A stretch of DNA of 64,000 nucleotides from Nocardioides litoris (GTDB taxonomy: Bacteria > Actinomycetota > Actinomycetes > Propionibacteriales > Nocardioidaceae), in NCBI RefSeq assembly GCF_006346315.1, contig NZ_VDMR01000005.1, positions 1 through 64,000 of the forward strand, written 5' to 3'. Below the pieces are notes generated by a model that was not told the origin of the DNA, made no database searches, and saw nothing but the letters and a program-made list of their open reading frames with translations. A program made the position numbers and the translations under genes. Positions within the stretch are counted from its first letter, which is position 1, and each line of letters opens with the position of its first letter. Below, piece by piece: positions 31,741-40,066 of this stretch.

Positions 31741-32280
31741 TCAGCCCGTACGACGCGGGCGCCACCACCGCCGTCGCTCCCGCCGCTCGTGCTGGGCGGC
31801 CGCCGCGGCCTCGGCCCGGGCGGCGCGACGGGCCTCGCGCCGCTCGGCCCACGCGGCGACGGTCTCCTCGACGTCGCGGGGCATGGTGATCAGCGGCGGG
31901 CCCTCGGGCGCGCGGTAGCGGGCGGCGACGACGCGCTCGTTGAAGTCGGTGACCACCCGCCGCACCTCGGCCTCGAACGCGATGCCGTCGAGCGTCGCGT
32001 CGAGCTCGGCGTCCTCGTGGCGCAGCTGCACCGAGAACGGCAGCACGGTGATGTTCTCGCGCTCGACCAGCTTCTTCAGCCACCAGTCGGGGTCGTGGCT
32101 GTCGCCGAGCCCCTCGATGGGCTTGCCCGCGCCGGGCAGGTCGTCGAAGTCGCCGCGCTCGATGGCGATCCGCAGCTGCTCCTCGACCCAGCGGTCCTTG
32201 CGCTGCATGCGGGCAGCCGCGGCCGCCTGCCCGGTGCGGCCGTCCTTCTCGCGCTCGGTGGGCCGTCGGTCCTCGGTCAT
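31741..32280 (-). CDS. DUF1992 (DnaJ-homologue subfamily C member 28-like) protein
   Basis: 179 aa from ATG 32280, with GAGGTG upstream. The conserved core is WVEEQLRIAIERGDFDDLPGAGKPIEGLGDSHDPDWWLKK, a hallmark of DUF1992. There is no J domain or HPD motif, as usual for bacterial members. The C-terminal third is a charged helix, very Arg/Ala-rich (ERREARRAARAEAAAAAQHERRERRRWW). Function unknown in bacteria. No close operon partner. Confidence 0.88.
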   Translation of the reverse strand: MTEDRRPTEREKDGRTGQAAAAARMQRKDRWVEEQLRIAIERGDFDDLPGAGKPIEGLGDSHDPDWWLKKLVERENITVLPFSVQLRHEDAELDATLDGIAFEAEVRRVVTDFNERVVAARYRAPEGPPLITMPRDVEETVAAWAERREARRAARAEAAAAAQHERRERRRWWRPRRTG

Positions 32281-32421
32281 GGCGATCACCTCGGGACCAT
32301 CCTAGGAAACCGGTGGTCGGCGGGGGTCCCGGCGCGACCGTCGCGCCTGCCCGAGGGGTGGTGCCACCCGGGTCGCGCCCGGCTAGGAAGGCTGCGACGC
32401 CCCAGACCTTCGGGAGATCCC

Positions 32422-33735
32422 ATGCGTGTCCGTCCCCCGGCCCGGATCGCCGCGGCCACCACCCTCGTGCTGGCCGGCAGCCTGCTGGCGTCCACCCCGG
32501 CCGCGACCGCCTCGCCGTCGCCGGCCGCGCCCCGCGTGGTCGGGCCCACCACGGCCGAGCGGCCCACGCCCCGCAGCCAGGAGCAGCGGCTGCGCCGTGC
32601 GCTGCGCAAGGTGGTCCGCGCCGGCGCGGTCGGCGTGACCGCGCAGGTGGTCGACCGCGGCCAGGTGTGGTCGGGGGCCGCGGGTGCGGCCCAGCGGTCG
32701 CCGTACCGGCGCGCGACGCCCGACGCCCGCTTCCGCGCGGCCAGCGTGACGAAGATGGTCACCTCGACGATGGCGCTGCAGCTGGTCGACCGTGGCACCT
32801 GGACCCTCGACACCACGATCGGTGACGTCCTGCCCGGCGCGTGGCCGGCCCGGTCCGACGTCACCCTGCGGCAGCTGCTCAGCCACACCAGCGGCCTCCC
32901 CGACTACCTGGTCGCGCTGGGCGCCGAGGGCACCACGCTGGCCAAGTTCCGCGCGATCATCGGTCCCCGTCGCACCGACCGCGAGCTGCTCGCCGTCGCC
33001 AAGGGCCTGCCCTCCCTGTTCGAGCCCGGGACCTCGTGGGGCTACTCCAACACCAACTTCGTCGTCGTCGGGATGATGCTGCGCCGCCAGACCGGGGTGC
33101 CGCTCACCCGGCTCGCCGAGCGCCGCGTCCTGCGCCCGGCTGGGATGGACGAGAGCACCTGGGCCGTGCGCAAGGGCCTGCGCCGACCGGCCCTCGTGGA
33201 GTACGCCGGGCTGGGGCGCGACGGCCGGCAGGTGCCGCTGCGGGAGTTCTCCCCGACGATGTTCTCCGGGGCCGGCGCGCTCGTCTCCACGGCCCGCGAC
33301 CTCAACCGCTTCCAGTGGGCACTGTCCAGCGGCCGGCTGCTGCGCCCCGCCACGGTGCGGCTCATGCGCTCGGTGGTCAACGAGCCGGCTCGCGACGGGT
33401 TGCCCTACGGCTACGGCAGCTACCGGCTGCCCGACCCCTGCCGCGACGGAGGCTCCGTCCACGGCCACGACGGCGCGTCCTGGGCCACGCTCACGTTCTC
33501 CTTCTCCTCCGCCAACGGGCGCCGACGGGTCACCGTGGCCATGACCGGGCGCGAGTACTCCCTGGAGGAGACACCGGCCGCCGACGCGTTGCACGACTTC
33601 CTGGAGGTCGCCCTGGCCACCACGTGCCGCGGCAGCGCGGGCGGCTCGGGCGGCTCGGGCGGCTCGGGCCGGGTCGACGGGGTGCGTCCGCCGCTGCCGG
33701 CCGCGTCCGTGCGTCCCGGGGTGGTGGTCCGGTGA
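32422..33735 (+). CDS. Exported serine hydrolase (beta-lactamase/DD-peptidase family)
   Basis: 437 aa from ATG 32422. Signal peptide RIAAATTLVLAGSLLASTPAATA, then a class C beta-lactamase-like domain. SxxK is SVTK (Ser108, Lys111), YxN is YSN in GTSWGYSNTN, and the third box is HGHDGASW (HxG type). LSHTSGLPDY and FSGAGALVSTARDLNRF are typical of this family. Likely a D-Ala-D-Ala carboxypeptidase or esterase in the envelope. The C-terminus has a GGSGGSGGSG linker and a Pro/Val tail with no known domain. The stop overlaps the next gene (GTGA). Confidence 0.9.
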   Translation: MRVRPPARIAAATTLVLAGSLLASTPAATASPSPAAPRVVGPTTAERPTPRSQEQRLRRALRKVVRAGAVGVTAQVVDRGQVWSGAAGAAQRSPYRRATPDARFRAASVTKMVTSTMALQLVDRGTWTLDTTIGDVLPGAWPARSDVTLRQLLSHTSGLPDYLVALGAEGTTLAKFRAIIGPRRTDRELLAVAKGLPSLFEPGTSWGYSNTNFVVVGMMLRRQTGVPLTRLAERRVLRPAGMDESTWAVRKGLRRPALVEYAGLGRDGRQVPLREFSPTMFSGAGALVSTARDLNRFQWALSSGRLLRPATVRLMRSVVNEPARDGLPYGYGSYRLPDPCRDGGSVHGHDGASWATLTFSFSSANGRRRVTVAMTGREYSLEETPAADALHDFLEVALATTCRGSAGGSGGSGGSGRVDGVRPPLPAASVRPGVVVR

Positions 33736-34487
33736 GCACGCTCGAGCTGGTCACGCTGTCCGCCCCCGACGTGTCCGCCGAGGCGTACGTCGCCCGGCCC
33801 GACGACGGGGGCGCAGCCGGCGTGCTGTTCTGCATGGACGCCATCGGGCTCCGGCCGCGGATCGCGGAGATGTGCGAGCGGATCGCGTCGTGGGGCTACG
33901 TGGTGCTGGCGCCCAACCTCTTCTACCGCGAGGGCTCGGCCGCTGCGCTGGCCCCGACCGCCGACCTGCGCGAGCCCGGAGCGCGCGAGGAGTTCTTCGC
34001 CGAGGCGATGCCCCGGGTCGGGCGGCTCACGAGCGACCAGGTGCTGCCCGACGTGGCGGCGTACCTCGACGCCCTGCGTGGCCTCGAGGGCGTCGCCGAC
34101 GGACCGGTCGGCGTCACCGGCTACTGCATGGGGGCGCGGGTCGCGCTGCGCGCCGCGTGCGCGCACCCCGACCTCGTGGCGGCGTGCGGCGGGTTCCACG
34201 GTGGCGGGCTGGCCACCGACGAGCCCGACAGCCCCCACCTCGGACTCGGGTCGGCGCGGGCGGCCTTCGTCATGGGCCACGCCGACAACGACGGCTCGAT
34301 GCCGCCCGAGGCGGTCGCCACCCTCGGCGCGGCGTTCGCCGAGCACGGGCTGGAGGCGAGCAACGAGGTCTACCCCGGCGCCGCCCACGGCTACTCGATG
34401 GCCGACACCTCGATGCACGACGAGGCCGCGACCGAGCGGCACTTCACCGAGCTGCGCGACCTGCTCGACCGGACGCTGCGCCGCTAG
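33732..34487 (+). CDS. Dienelactone hydrolase family protein
   Basis: 251 aa, alpha/beta hydrolase. The nucleophile is Cys132 in GVTGYCMGARVAL, as in true dienelactone hydrolases, with the acid in VMGHADNDGSMP and His in PGAAHGYSM. The family hydrolyses dienelactone in chlorocatechol breakdown, though many members have other ester substrates. The GTG start overlaps the serine hydrolase stop by 4 bp. Its stop TAG overlaps the stop of the convergent channel gene at 34484-34487. Confidence 0.9.
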   Translation: MSTLELVTLSAPDVSAEAYVARPDDGGAAGVLFCMDAIGLRPRIAEMCERIASWGYVVLAPNLFYREGSAAALAPTADLREPGAREEFFAEAMPRVGRLTSDQVLPDVAAYLDALRGLEGVADGPVGVTGYCMGARVALRAACAHPDLVAACGGFHGGGLATDEPDSPHLGLGSARAAFVMGHADNDGSMPPEAVATLGAAFAEHGLEASNEVYPGAAHGYSMADTSMHDEAATERHFTELRDLLDRTLRR

Positions 34488-34906
34488 GTCCGGTCGCGGT
34501 CGTCGCCGGGCCGCGTGTCCAGGCGCGCCTCGAGGCGCTCGAGGCGCTCGAGCACCTCGTCGAGCGCCCGGACCAACGCGGCGTCGGCGGCGGCGTCGCG
34601 CTGCTCGGCCGGCCGCTCGTCGCTGCGCACGAAGATCGAGGCCAGGCTGGCGCTGACCACCGACAGCATGGCGAACCCGGTGACCATCAGCGCCGCGGAC
34701 ACCAGGGCGCCGGCCGTGGTGCGCGGGGCCTCACCGACGAACCCCTCGGTCATCACCAGCGACAGCGACCACCACATGCCGTTCCAGAAGCCGCCCACGG
34801 TGTCGGACTCGACCGCGGCCGCGGCGCCCCCGCCCACGACGAGCAGGAACGAGCCGGACGCCAGGGCCAGGCCCAGCCAGCGGCCGCCGAGCTGCGGGAC
34901 CCTCAC
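34484..34906 (-). CDS. Two-TM ion channel-like protein with altered selectivity filter
   Basis: 140 aa. Layout is TM1 (about 10-33), a pore helix GFWNGMWWSLSLVM (40-52), the filter region TEGFVGEAP (53-61), TM2 (about 65-93), and a C-terminal coiled coil (105-135, ALDEVLERLERLEARLD). This is the Ion_trans_2 potassium channel plan, but the canonical TVGYGD reads TEGFVG here: V to E, Y to F, second G to V, D to G. Potassium selectivity is therefore doubtful. The GTG start overlaps the nitroreductase stop (GTGA). Convergent overlap with the dienelactone hydrolase gene. Confidence 0.75.
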   Translation of the reverse strand: MRVPQLGGRWLGLALASGSFLLVVGGGAAAAVESDTVGGFWNGMWWSLSLVMTEGFVGEAPRTTAGALVSAALMVTGFAMLSVVSASLASIFVRSDERPAEQRDAAADAALVRALDEVLERLERLEARLDTRPGDDRDRT

Positions 34907-35532
34907 GCCGGCGCCCGCCGGTCCTCGACCGGCTGCCAGCCGCCGCGGTGCACGACTTCCCGCCACGGCGTACGGCGGCGACGCGCGGGTGATCCCGGCG
35001 CGCCGCCGGCCTCGGGGTGGCCGATGGTGATGACGCCGATCGGGTCGTGGCTGTCGGGGATGGCGAACGCCGAGCGCACGGCCGGCTCGCGTCCGGCGGC
35101 GAGGCCGGAGAAGCAGGCACCGAGACCTTCGTCCACCACCGTCTGCAGGATCAGCAGCGAGGCCATGGCGGCGTCCATGTGCCAGTAGGGCATGGCCCAG
35201 CGGTCCTCGTCGCGGTCGGTCCAGCCCTTGTCGGGCTCGGCGTAGCGGTCGAGGTAGGCGGCCTTGCTGCTGCACGGCAGCACGACCACGGGTGCGCGCA
35301 TCATGCCCTCGAGCCACCGGCCGGGGGCGTCGACCTCGTCGCTGCTGGCGCGCCAGAACCGCTCGACCTGCTCGGGGGTGTCGAGCACCACGAAGGCCCA
35401 GCCCTGGCTGAACCCCGCGCTCGGCGCCCGGGTCGCGTTGGCCAGGGCCCGGTCGACCACCGCCGGGTCGACGGGGGTCTCGGCGTAGCGGCGGACCATG
35501 CGGCGGCGTCGTACGACGTCCTGGAGCTCCAC
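34903..35532 (-). CDS. Nitroreductase family protein
   Basis: 209 aa. FMN-binding signature VVRRRRMVRRYAETPVDP at the N-terminus with the Arg cluster, then ATRAPSAGFSQGWAFVVL, HMDAAMASLLILQTVVDEGLGACFSGL, and VITIGHPEAG. Typical NAD(P)H-dependent flavin reductase; the natural substrate is unknown. GTG start with TAGGCT (35539-35544) at 6 nt. Coupled to the channel-like gene by a 4-bp overlap. Confidence 0.9.
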   Translation of the reverse strand: MELQDVVRRRRMVRRYAETPVDPAVVDRALANATRAPSAGFSQGWAFVVLDTPEQVERFWRASSDEVDAPGRWLEGMMRAPVVVLPCSSKAAYLDRYAEPDKGWTDRDEDRWAMPYWHMDAAMASLLILQTVVDEGLGACFSGLAAGREPAVRSAFAIPDSHDPIGVITIGHPEAGGAPGSPARRRRTPWREVVHRGGWQPVEDRRAPA

Positions 35533-35647
35533 CGCGCCAGCCTAGGCTCCGGGCGGTGCGGGAGGTGCCGGCTCGGCCGGCCTCCGCGCTCCCCACCGCC
35601 GCCGGCCCGGTGCCCCGGGGGGTGTCTGCCGCGCGGCCCGTCCCGGG

Positions 35648-35721
35648 GATGCAACTCACCGTCCGCACGACTCACCCGCCCGAATGCGGGCGGGTGAGTG
35701 CACCGGACGGTGAGTTGCATC
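35648..35721. repeat. 74-nt near-perfect hairpin
   Basis: Two 35-nt arms (35648-35682 and 35687-35721) around AATG, with 4 mismatches forming one internal bubble. The outer arm is GATGCAACTCACCGTCCG and the inner one CTCACCCGCCCG. It is too long for a simple terminator and lies ~115 bp downstream of no convergent pair. It could be a mobile hairpin (MITE-like), a structured RNA or a cruciform site. Confidence 0.7.
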
Positions 35722-35792
35722 GGTCCGGCCGGCCAGCCGTGACACCCCCGGGGGCATCGAAGGGGCCGGGTCGTGACGGCCCTCACGCCGGT

Positions 35793-35898
35793 CTGAGGTA
35801 GGGGGCGGTGGGGCCTAGGTGGGTTGCCCGATGTGGGGCACTACCTCAGGCGACGACTCTCTCCTCATGACGCCGGCACCGGGCCGGCCCTGAGGTAG
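35793..35898. promoter_or_regulatory. Three evenly spaced CTGAGGTAG boxes
   Basis: CTGAGGTAG at 35793-35801, its complement CTACCTCAG at 35841-35849, and CTGAGGTAG at 35890-35898. Start-to-start distances are 48 and 49 bp. The last box is 16 bp before the ATG of the 53-aa protein. Candidate binding sites for the adjacent LuxR-type LAL regulator. Confidence 0.65.
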
Positions 35899-35913
35899 GC
35901 AGGAGACGCCGCC

Positions 35914-36075
35914 ATGCACGACTACATGACCATCCAGGCCGAGATGGACTACCGCCGCGAGCGCGTCTCGCGCGCCATGGGCGCCAGCCGTCCGCGCCGC
36001 CGGGGCGGCGACCGCACCCGGGTCCCGTTCGTGGCGGGCCGCGAGGACCGCGGCGAGGCGCGCCGCGCCCGCTGA
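35914..36075 (+). CDS. 53-aa basic small protein
   Basis: ATG 35914, with AGGAG in GCAGGAGACGCCGCC upstream; stop at 36073. It starts MHDYMTIQAEMDYRRERVSR and continues with an Arg/Gly-rich segment (PRRRGGDRTRVPFVAGRED). No family recognised. It is 36 bp upstream of the LAL regulator, same strand, behind the triple-box region. Coding is supported by the ribosome binding site and position but not by homology. Confidence 0.55.
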   Translation: MHDYMTIQAEMDYRRERVSRAMGASRPRRRGGDRTRVPFVAGREDRGEARRAR

Positions 36076-36111
36076 CCCGCGCCGGGCCACCCGCCGAGCC
36101 CGCGGAGCGCG

Positions 36112-39100
36112 ATGATGGAGCACGTGGCCATCCAGTCCAGCACCATGGTGGGGCGTGACGCCGAGCTGGCACAGGTCGCTGCGTCGCTCGGGGTCCGCCC
36201 GCCACGGCCCGCGGACCGGCTGACCGACGTGCTCCTCTCCGGCGACGCCGGGGTCGGCAAGACCCGCCTGCTCCGCGCCCTGCGCGACGAGGCCAAGGCC
36301 GAGGGCTGGCAGGTGTACGCCGGCCACTGCCTCGACTTCGGCGACAGCGCGCTGCCCTACCTGCCGTTCTCGGAGGTGATCGGGCGCCTGGCCGCCGAGC
36401 GGCCCGAGGTCGTCGCCGAGACCGCGGCGTCCTACCCCGCGCTGACCCGCCTGCAGCCCGTCCGCCGCCAGCTCAACGACGCCGAGCCCGTCGACGCCGA
36501 GACCTCCGCGCTCGACCGGGCCGACCTGTTCCGGGCGATGGCCGCGGTGCTCGAGGCCGCCGCCCGCACCGCCCCGCTGCTGCTGGTCATCGAGGACACC
36601 CACTGGGCCGACCAGTCCACGCGCGACATGCTGAGCTACCTGCTCTCCCGCGTCGACGCCGACGGGTACGCCGTCGTCGCGTCCTACCGCTCCGACGACC
36701 TGCACCGCCGCCACCCGCTGCGCCGCCAGGTCGCGGAGTGGTCGCGGCTGCGCGGGGTCGAGCGGGTCGGGCTGGCGCCGCTCGCCGACGACGACGTCCG
36801 CTCCCTCGTGCGCCAGCTCGTGCCCGGCGGGCTGCCGGAGGCCGAGCTGGCCGACGTCGTCGCCCGCGCCGAGGGCAACGCGTTCTTCGTCGAGGAGCTC
36901 GTCAGCGCCGCCGCCGAGCCGGGCGCGTTCGTGCCGGCCGACCTCGCCGACGTGCTGCTCGTGCGCCTCGACCGGCTCGACGACCAGGCCCGCCAGGTCG
37001 TGCGCACCGCCAGCGCGAGCGGCCGCCGGGTCAGCCACGAGCTGCTCGAGGCCACCTCCGACCTCTCGCCCGAGGCCCTCGGCGCCGGCCTGCGCGGGGC
37101 GGTCGAGATGAACGTGCTCGTCGCCGACCGCGGCTCCTACGCCTTCCGGCACGCCCTGCTCGGCGAGGCGGTGTACGACGATCTCCTGCCGGGGGAGCGC
37201 ACCGCCCTGCACGCCCGGTACGTCGCCGCGCTTCAGGAGAGCGCCCGGGCCACCGGTCCGGGCCGGAGCGCGGTGCGCGGCACCGCCGCCGAGCTGGCCC
37301 GGCACGCCCGGCTGGCGCTCGACCGCACCACCGCGCTCCAGGCGAGCGTGCGGGCCGGCAACGAGGCGATCGCCGTCGGTGGCCCCGACGAGGCGGCGTA
37401 CCACTACCAGCAGGCGCTGGAGATCCTCAGCGCCCCGACGGCCGCGACCGACCTGGGTGGGTACGACGAGCACGGCGTCGACCTGGCCAAGCTGGTCGTC
37501 AAGGCCGCCGACGCCCTGGTCGCCTCCGGTGACCCCGAGCGCGCGGTCGCCGTCGTGGCCGAGCAGCTCGACCGGCTGCCCGCCGACGCCCCCGACACCT
37601 GGCGGGCGCGGATGCTCAGTGCCCAGGCCGCGGCGTCGTTCATGACCGAGAGCGACGCAGACGCCAGCGCGATCTCCGCCCGTGCCGTGGCGCTCGCGCC
37701 CCCGGGCGACAGCGGCCTGCGGGCCAAGGTGCTGGCCACCCACGCCCGGATCCTGCTGGCCTACGAGCGGTTCGAGGAGGCCGAGACGGTCGGCCTCGAC
37801 GCGCTCGAGCTGGCCGAGCGGCTCGACCTGCACGAGATGGCCTCCGACGTCATCACCACGCTGTCGGTGCTGAAGAAGACCGGCCCCAAGGAGGGCCTGC
37901 GCGAGGCGCTGCAGGAGGCGGTGGCCCGGGCGGAGGAGTCCGACGCGATCCACGCCGAGCTGCGCGGTCGCTTCCTGGTGGGCCGCTCCTACGAGGACTG
38001 GGCCGAGTTCGACGAGGCCGAGCGGTGGTTCGCCGGGGCCATCGACCGCGCCGTCGACGCGGGGCTGCCGTGGGCGCCGTACGGCTTCGAGGCCCGCTGG
38101 CAGCTGGCCTGGATCCACATCGTGCGGGGCGCGTGGGACCGCGCGCTCGACCTGTTCGTCGTCGAGGGCCCGTTCCCGCCGCCGATCCCGCGGGCCATGC
38201 TCTCGACGCTGCGGCTCTCGATCCACCAGGCCCGGGGTGACGACGTCACCGCGCGGATCGCCGGGCTGCGGCCGTTCTGGCGGCGCGAGGGCGCGGTCGC
38301 CATCCACGCCGCCGCGATCGAGATGGTCGCCGCGGGCCGGCGCGACGAGCCCGAGACCGCCCTGGCGTCCTACGACGAGGCGGCGCGGGTGCTCGCGAGC
38401 ATCTGGCACGAGTGGTTCAGCGCCCGCATCCGGCTGGCGGCGGTCGCCGTGGGCGTGGTGGCCGACGCGATGGAGGGCCGCAGCGCGGCCGAGCGGGAGG
38501 CGCTGGTGGCGCGCGTGGAGCGGCTGCACGCCGACGGGCACGAGGTGCTCGACCGCTACACCGACCCCTCGGGCCACTGGGGTCCGGAGGGCCGGGCGTG
38601 GGTCAAGCGGCTCGACGCCGAGGTGCTCCGCGCGCGCTGGCGGGCCGGGGTCGACGCGCCGGCGCTCGACGTGCTGGTGGAGACCTGGCGCGAGGCGGAG
38701 GCGCTGTTCGCCGACTTCGGGCACGTGCACGAGCTGGCGCTGGTGCGCACCAAGCTGGCCGGCATCCTGCGCGCCACCGGCGACCTCGCGGGCGCGCGGG
38801 TGCTCGGCGACGCCGCCCGCGAGGCCGCCCGTCGCCTGGGCGCCCAGCCGCTGCTCGACGAGCTCGTGGCGATCGGGTCCGCGCCCCAGCCCGCGGTCCG
38901 GCCCGGTGCGGCCGGCCCGGTCGTCGCGCTGACCGCGCGCGAGCGCGAGATCCTGGGCCTCGTCGCCGACGGCCGCACCAACGGCGAGATCGCCAAGCTG
39001 CTCTACATCAGCACCAAGACCGTCTCGGTGCACGTCTCCAACATCCTCGGCAAGCTCGACGCGGGCGGGCGCACCGAGGCCGCGGCCATCGCGCGCCGCA

Positions 39101-39117
39101 CCGGCCTGATCGACTGA
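36112..39117 (+). CDS. LuxR-family LAL transcriptional regulator with AAA ATPase
   Basis: 1001 aa. Walker A GDAGVGKT (44-51), Walker B PLLLVIEDTHWAD, then NB-ARC-like helical region (SDDLHRRHPLRR, VERVGLAPLADDDVRSL). A long TPR-like helical middle (about 350-900) with repeated YERFEEAETVGLDALELAERL-type helices follows. The C-terminal LuxR HTH is LTAREREILGLVADGRTNGEIAKL and TVSVHVSNILGKL (about 935-1001). This is the LAL (MalT-like) plan: ATP- and ligand-gated activator. ATG 36112 after CGGAGC. No obvious target operon is adjacent; the upstream CTGAGGTAG boxes suggest self-regulation. Confidence 0.93.
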   Translation: MMEHVAIQSSTMVGRDAELAQVAASLGVRPPRPADRLTDVLLSGDAGVGKTRLLRALRDEAKAEGWQVYAGHCLDFGDSALPYLPFSEVIGRLAAERPEVVAETAASYPALTRLQPVRRQLNDAEPVDAETSALDRADLFRAMAAVLEAAARTAPLLLVIEDTHWADQSTRDMLSYLLSRVDADGYAVVASYRSDDLHRRHPLRRQVAEWSRLRGVERVGLAPLADDDVRSLVRQLVPGGLPEAELADVVARAEGNAFFVEELVSAAAEPGAFVPADLADVLLVRLDRLDDQARQVVRTASASGRRVSHELLEATSDLSPEALGAGLRGAVEMNVLVADRGSYAFRHALLGEAVYDDLLPGERTALHARYVAALQESARATGPGRSAVRGTAAELARHARLALDRTTALQASVRAGNEAIAVGGPDEAAYHYQQALEILSAPTAATDLGGYDEHGVDLAKLVVKAADALVASGDPERAVAVVAEQLDRLPADAPDTWRARMLSAQAAASFMTESDADASAISARAVALAPPGDSGLRAKVLATHARILLAYERFEEAETVGLDALELAERLDLHEMASDVITTLSVLKKTGPKEGLREALQEAVARAEESDAIHAELRGRFLVGRSYEDWAEFDEAERWFAGAIDRAVDAGLPWAPYGFEARWQLAWIHIVRGAWDRALDLFVVEGPFPPPIPRAMLSTLRLSIHQARGDDVTARIAGLRPFWRREGAVAIHAAAIEMVAAGRRDEPETALASYDEAARVLASIWHEWFSARIRLAAVAVGVVADAMEGRSAAEREALVARVERLHADGHEVLDRYTDPSGHWGPEGRAWVKRLDAEVLRARWRAGVDAPALDVLVETWREAEALFADFGHVHELALVRTKLAGILRATGDLAGARVLGDAAREAARRLGAQPLLDELVAIGSAPQPAVRPGAAGPVVALTAREREILGLVADGRTNGEIAKLLYISTKTVSVHVSNILGKLDAGGRTEAAAIARRTGLID

Positions 39118-39119
39118 GG

Positions 39120-39162
39120 CTGCGGGTCAGGCCAGGTCAGGGCAGGTCAGGCCCACCCGCAG
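39120..39162. terminator. Weak hairpin between convergent genes
   Basis: CTGCGGGT (39120-39127) pairs with ACCCGCAG (39155-39162) around a loop of GTCAGG direct repeats. It straddles the stop of the lipoprotein gene. Short stem and long loop make this uncertain. Confidence 0.35.
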
Positions 39163-40025
39163 TGCGTCGCCACGAAGCGGCGCAGCGCGGCCCGGGTCTC
39201 GTCGGGCAGCGGCAGGTACGACGCGGCGCCGGCGGGCAGGTCCGGGGCCGTGACGTGCAGCGGCACGAGCGTGCCGACCTTGTCCTCGGCCAGCGCGTGC
39301 GGGTCGCAGCGCCCCGGCACCAGGCGCAGCACCGTCTCGACCGGCGCGCCCGACAGCGGCACCGGGTCGGCCCCCGGCCAGACCGCGGTGCCCGGCGCCA
39401 GCGCGAAGAGCACCGTGCGGTCGAACCCGGCGAACGCCACGTCCGCCCGAGCCCCCGTGGGCACCAACCGCACCGGCAGCTCCAGCACCGAGGCGCGCCC
39501 CGACCCGACGACCCGGGGCCGGCCCGTGGTCACCGAGGCCGCCTCCTCGGTGGTGCGCTGGGCGCAGTCGCGCTCGAGGAGCAGCCCGACGGCGCCGTAC
39601 CGGTCGGTGGCGGTGGTCGTCGAGACCCGCTCCGGCCCGTCGTCGAGGCGGTAGGTCAGCCGCACGGTGGCGTCGGACCCGGTGCCGCAGCGGCCCAGCG
39701 GCAGCACGAGGTCGAGGTCGGTCTCGTTGACGAAGCGCTCCTCGCCGGTCCACGTCACCGCACCCCACCGGTCGGAGGAGACCTCGGCGCGGGTCACGGT
39801 GACCGAGGCGTCGTCGTCCTCGGCGCCGTTGACCAGCCGCACGAACGCGCCACGGCCCACCCGGTCGAGCCGCCCCTGGTCGACGTACGCCGCCAGGGTG
39901 CTCGGCCACGGCGCCGAGGCCGGCCCGGGTGGTGCGGGCTCGTCGGGCCCGCCGCAGGCGACCAGCGGCCCGGCGGCGACGACCAGCGCGACGAGCGCGA
40001 CGAGGAGCGCGCGGCGGCCGGTCAC
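39147..40025 (-). CDS. Hypothetical lipoprotein
   Basis: 292 aa. A lipoprotein signal ends at LVACGG (Cys24). The rest is beta-rich with strands such as TRAEVSSDRWGAVTW, LPLGRCGTGSDATVRLTYRL, LELPVRLVPTGARADVAFAG and VETVLRLVPGRCDPHALAEDKVGTLVPLHV, and two likely disulfide pairs. No family recognised. GTG 40025 with TACGCT (40032-40037) at 6 nt, back-to-back with the P450 promoter. Only 41 bp separate the two start codons. Confidence 0.75.
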   Translation of the reverse strand: MTGRRALLVALVALVVAAGPLVACGGPDEPAPPGPASAPWPSTLAAYVDQGRLDRVGRGAFVRLVNGAEDDDASVTVTRAEVSSDRWGAVTWTGEERFVNETDLDLVLPLGRCGTGSDATVRLTYRLDDGPERVSTTTATDRYGAVGLLLERDCAQRTTEEAASVTTGRPRVVGSGRASVLELPVRLVPTGARADVAFAGFDRTVLFALAPGTAVWPGADPVPLSGAPVETVLRLVPGRCDPHALAEDKVGTLVPLHVTAPDLPAGAASYLPLPDETRAALRRFVATHCGWA

Positions 40026-40031
40026 GGCCCG

Positions 40032-40059
40032 AGCGTAGGTGCGTACCCGCGAGTAGGGT
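40032..40059. promoter_or_regulatory. Back-to-back leaderless promoters
   Basis: The -10 TACGCT (minus, 40032-40037) serves the lipoprotein and TAGGGT (plus, 40054-40059) serves the P450. They lie 6 and 7 nt from their GTG starts. The -35 regions must overlap the opposite gene's promoter, so the two probably interfere. Confidence 0.6.
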
Positions 40060-40066
40060 CGAGGGC

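Larger units (their letters stand above)
35533..35913. other. Intergenic region with hairpin and triple CTGAGGTAG boxes
   Basis: About 380 bp without a gene, apart from the nitroreductase promoter at its left end. It carries the 74-nt hairpin (35648-35721) and three CTGAGGTAG boxes (35793-35898) that precede the small basic protein and LAL regulator. Confidence 0.6.

Noticed and set aside
35815..39033. 1072-aa minus-strand frame over the LAL regulator
   Set aside because: Antisense shadow with no recognisable domain; the plus frame carries Walker and LuxR motifs.
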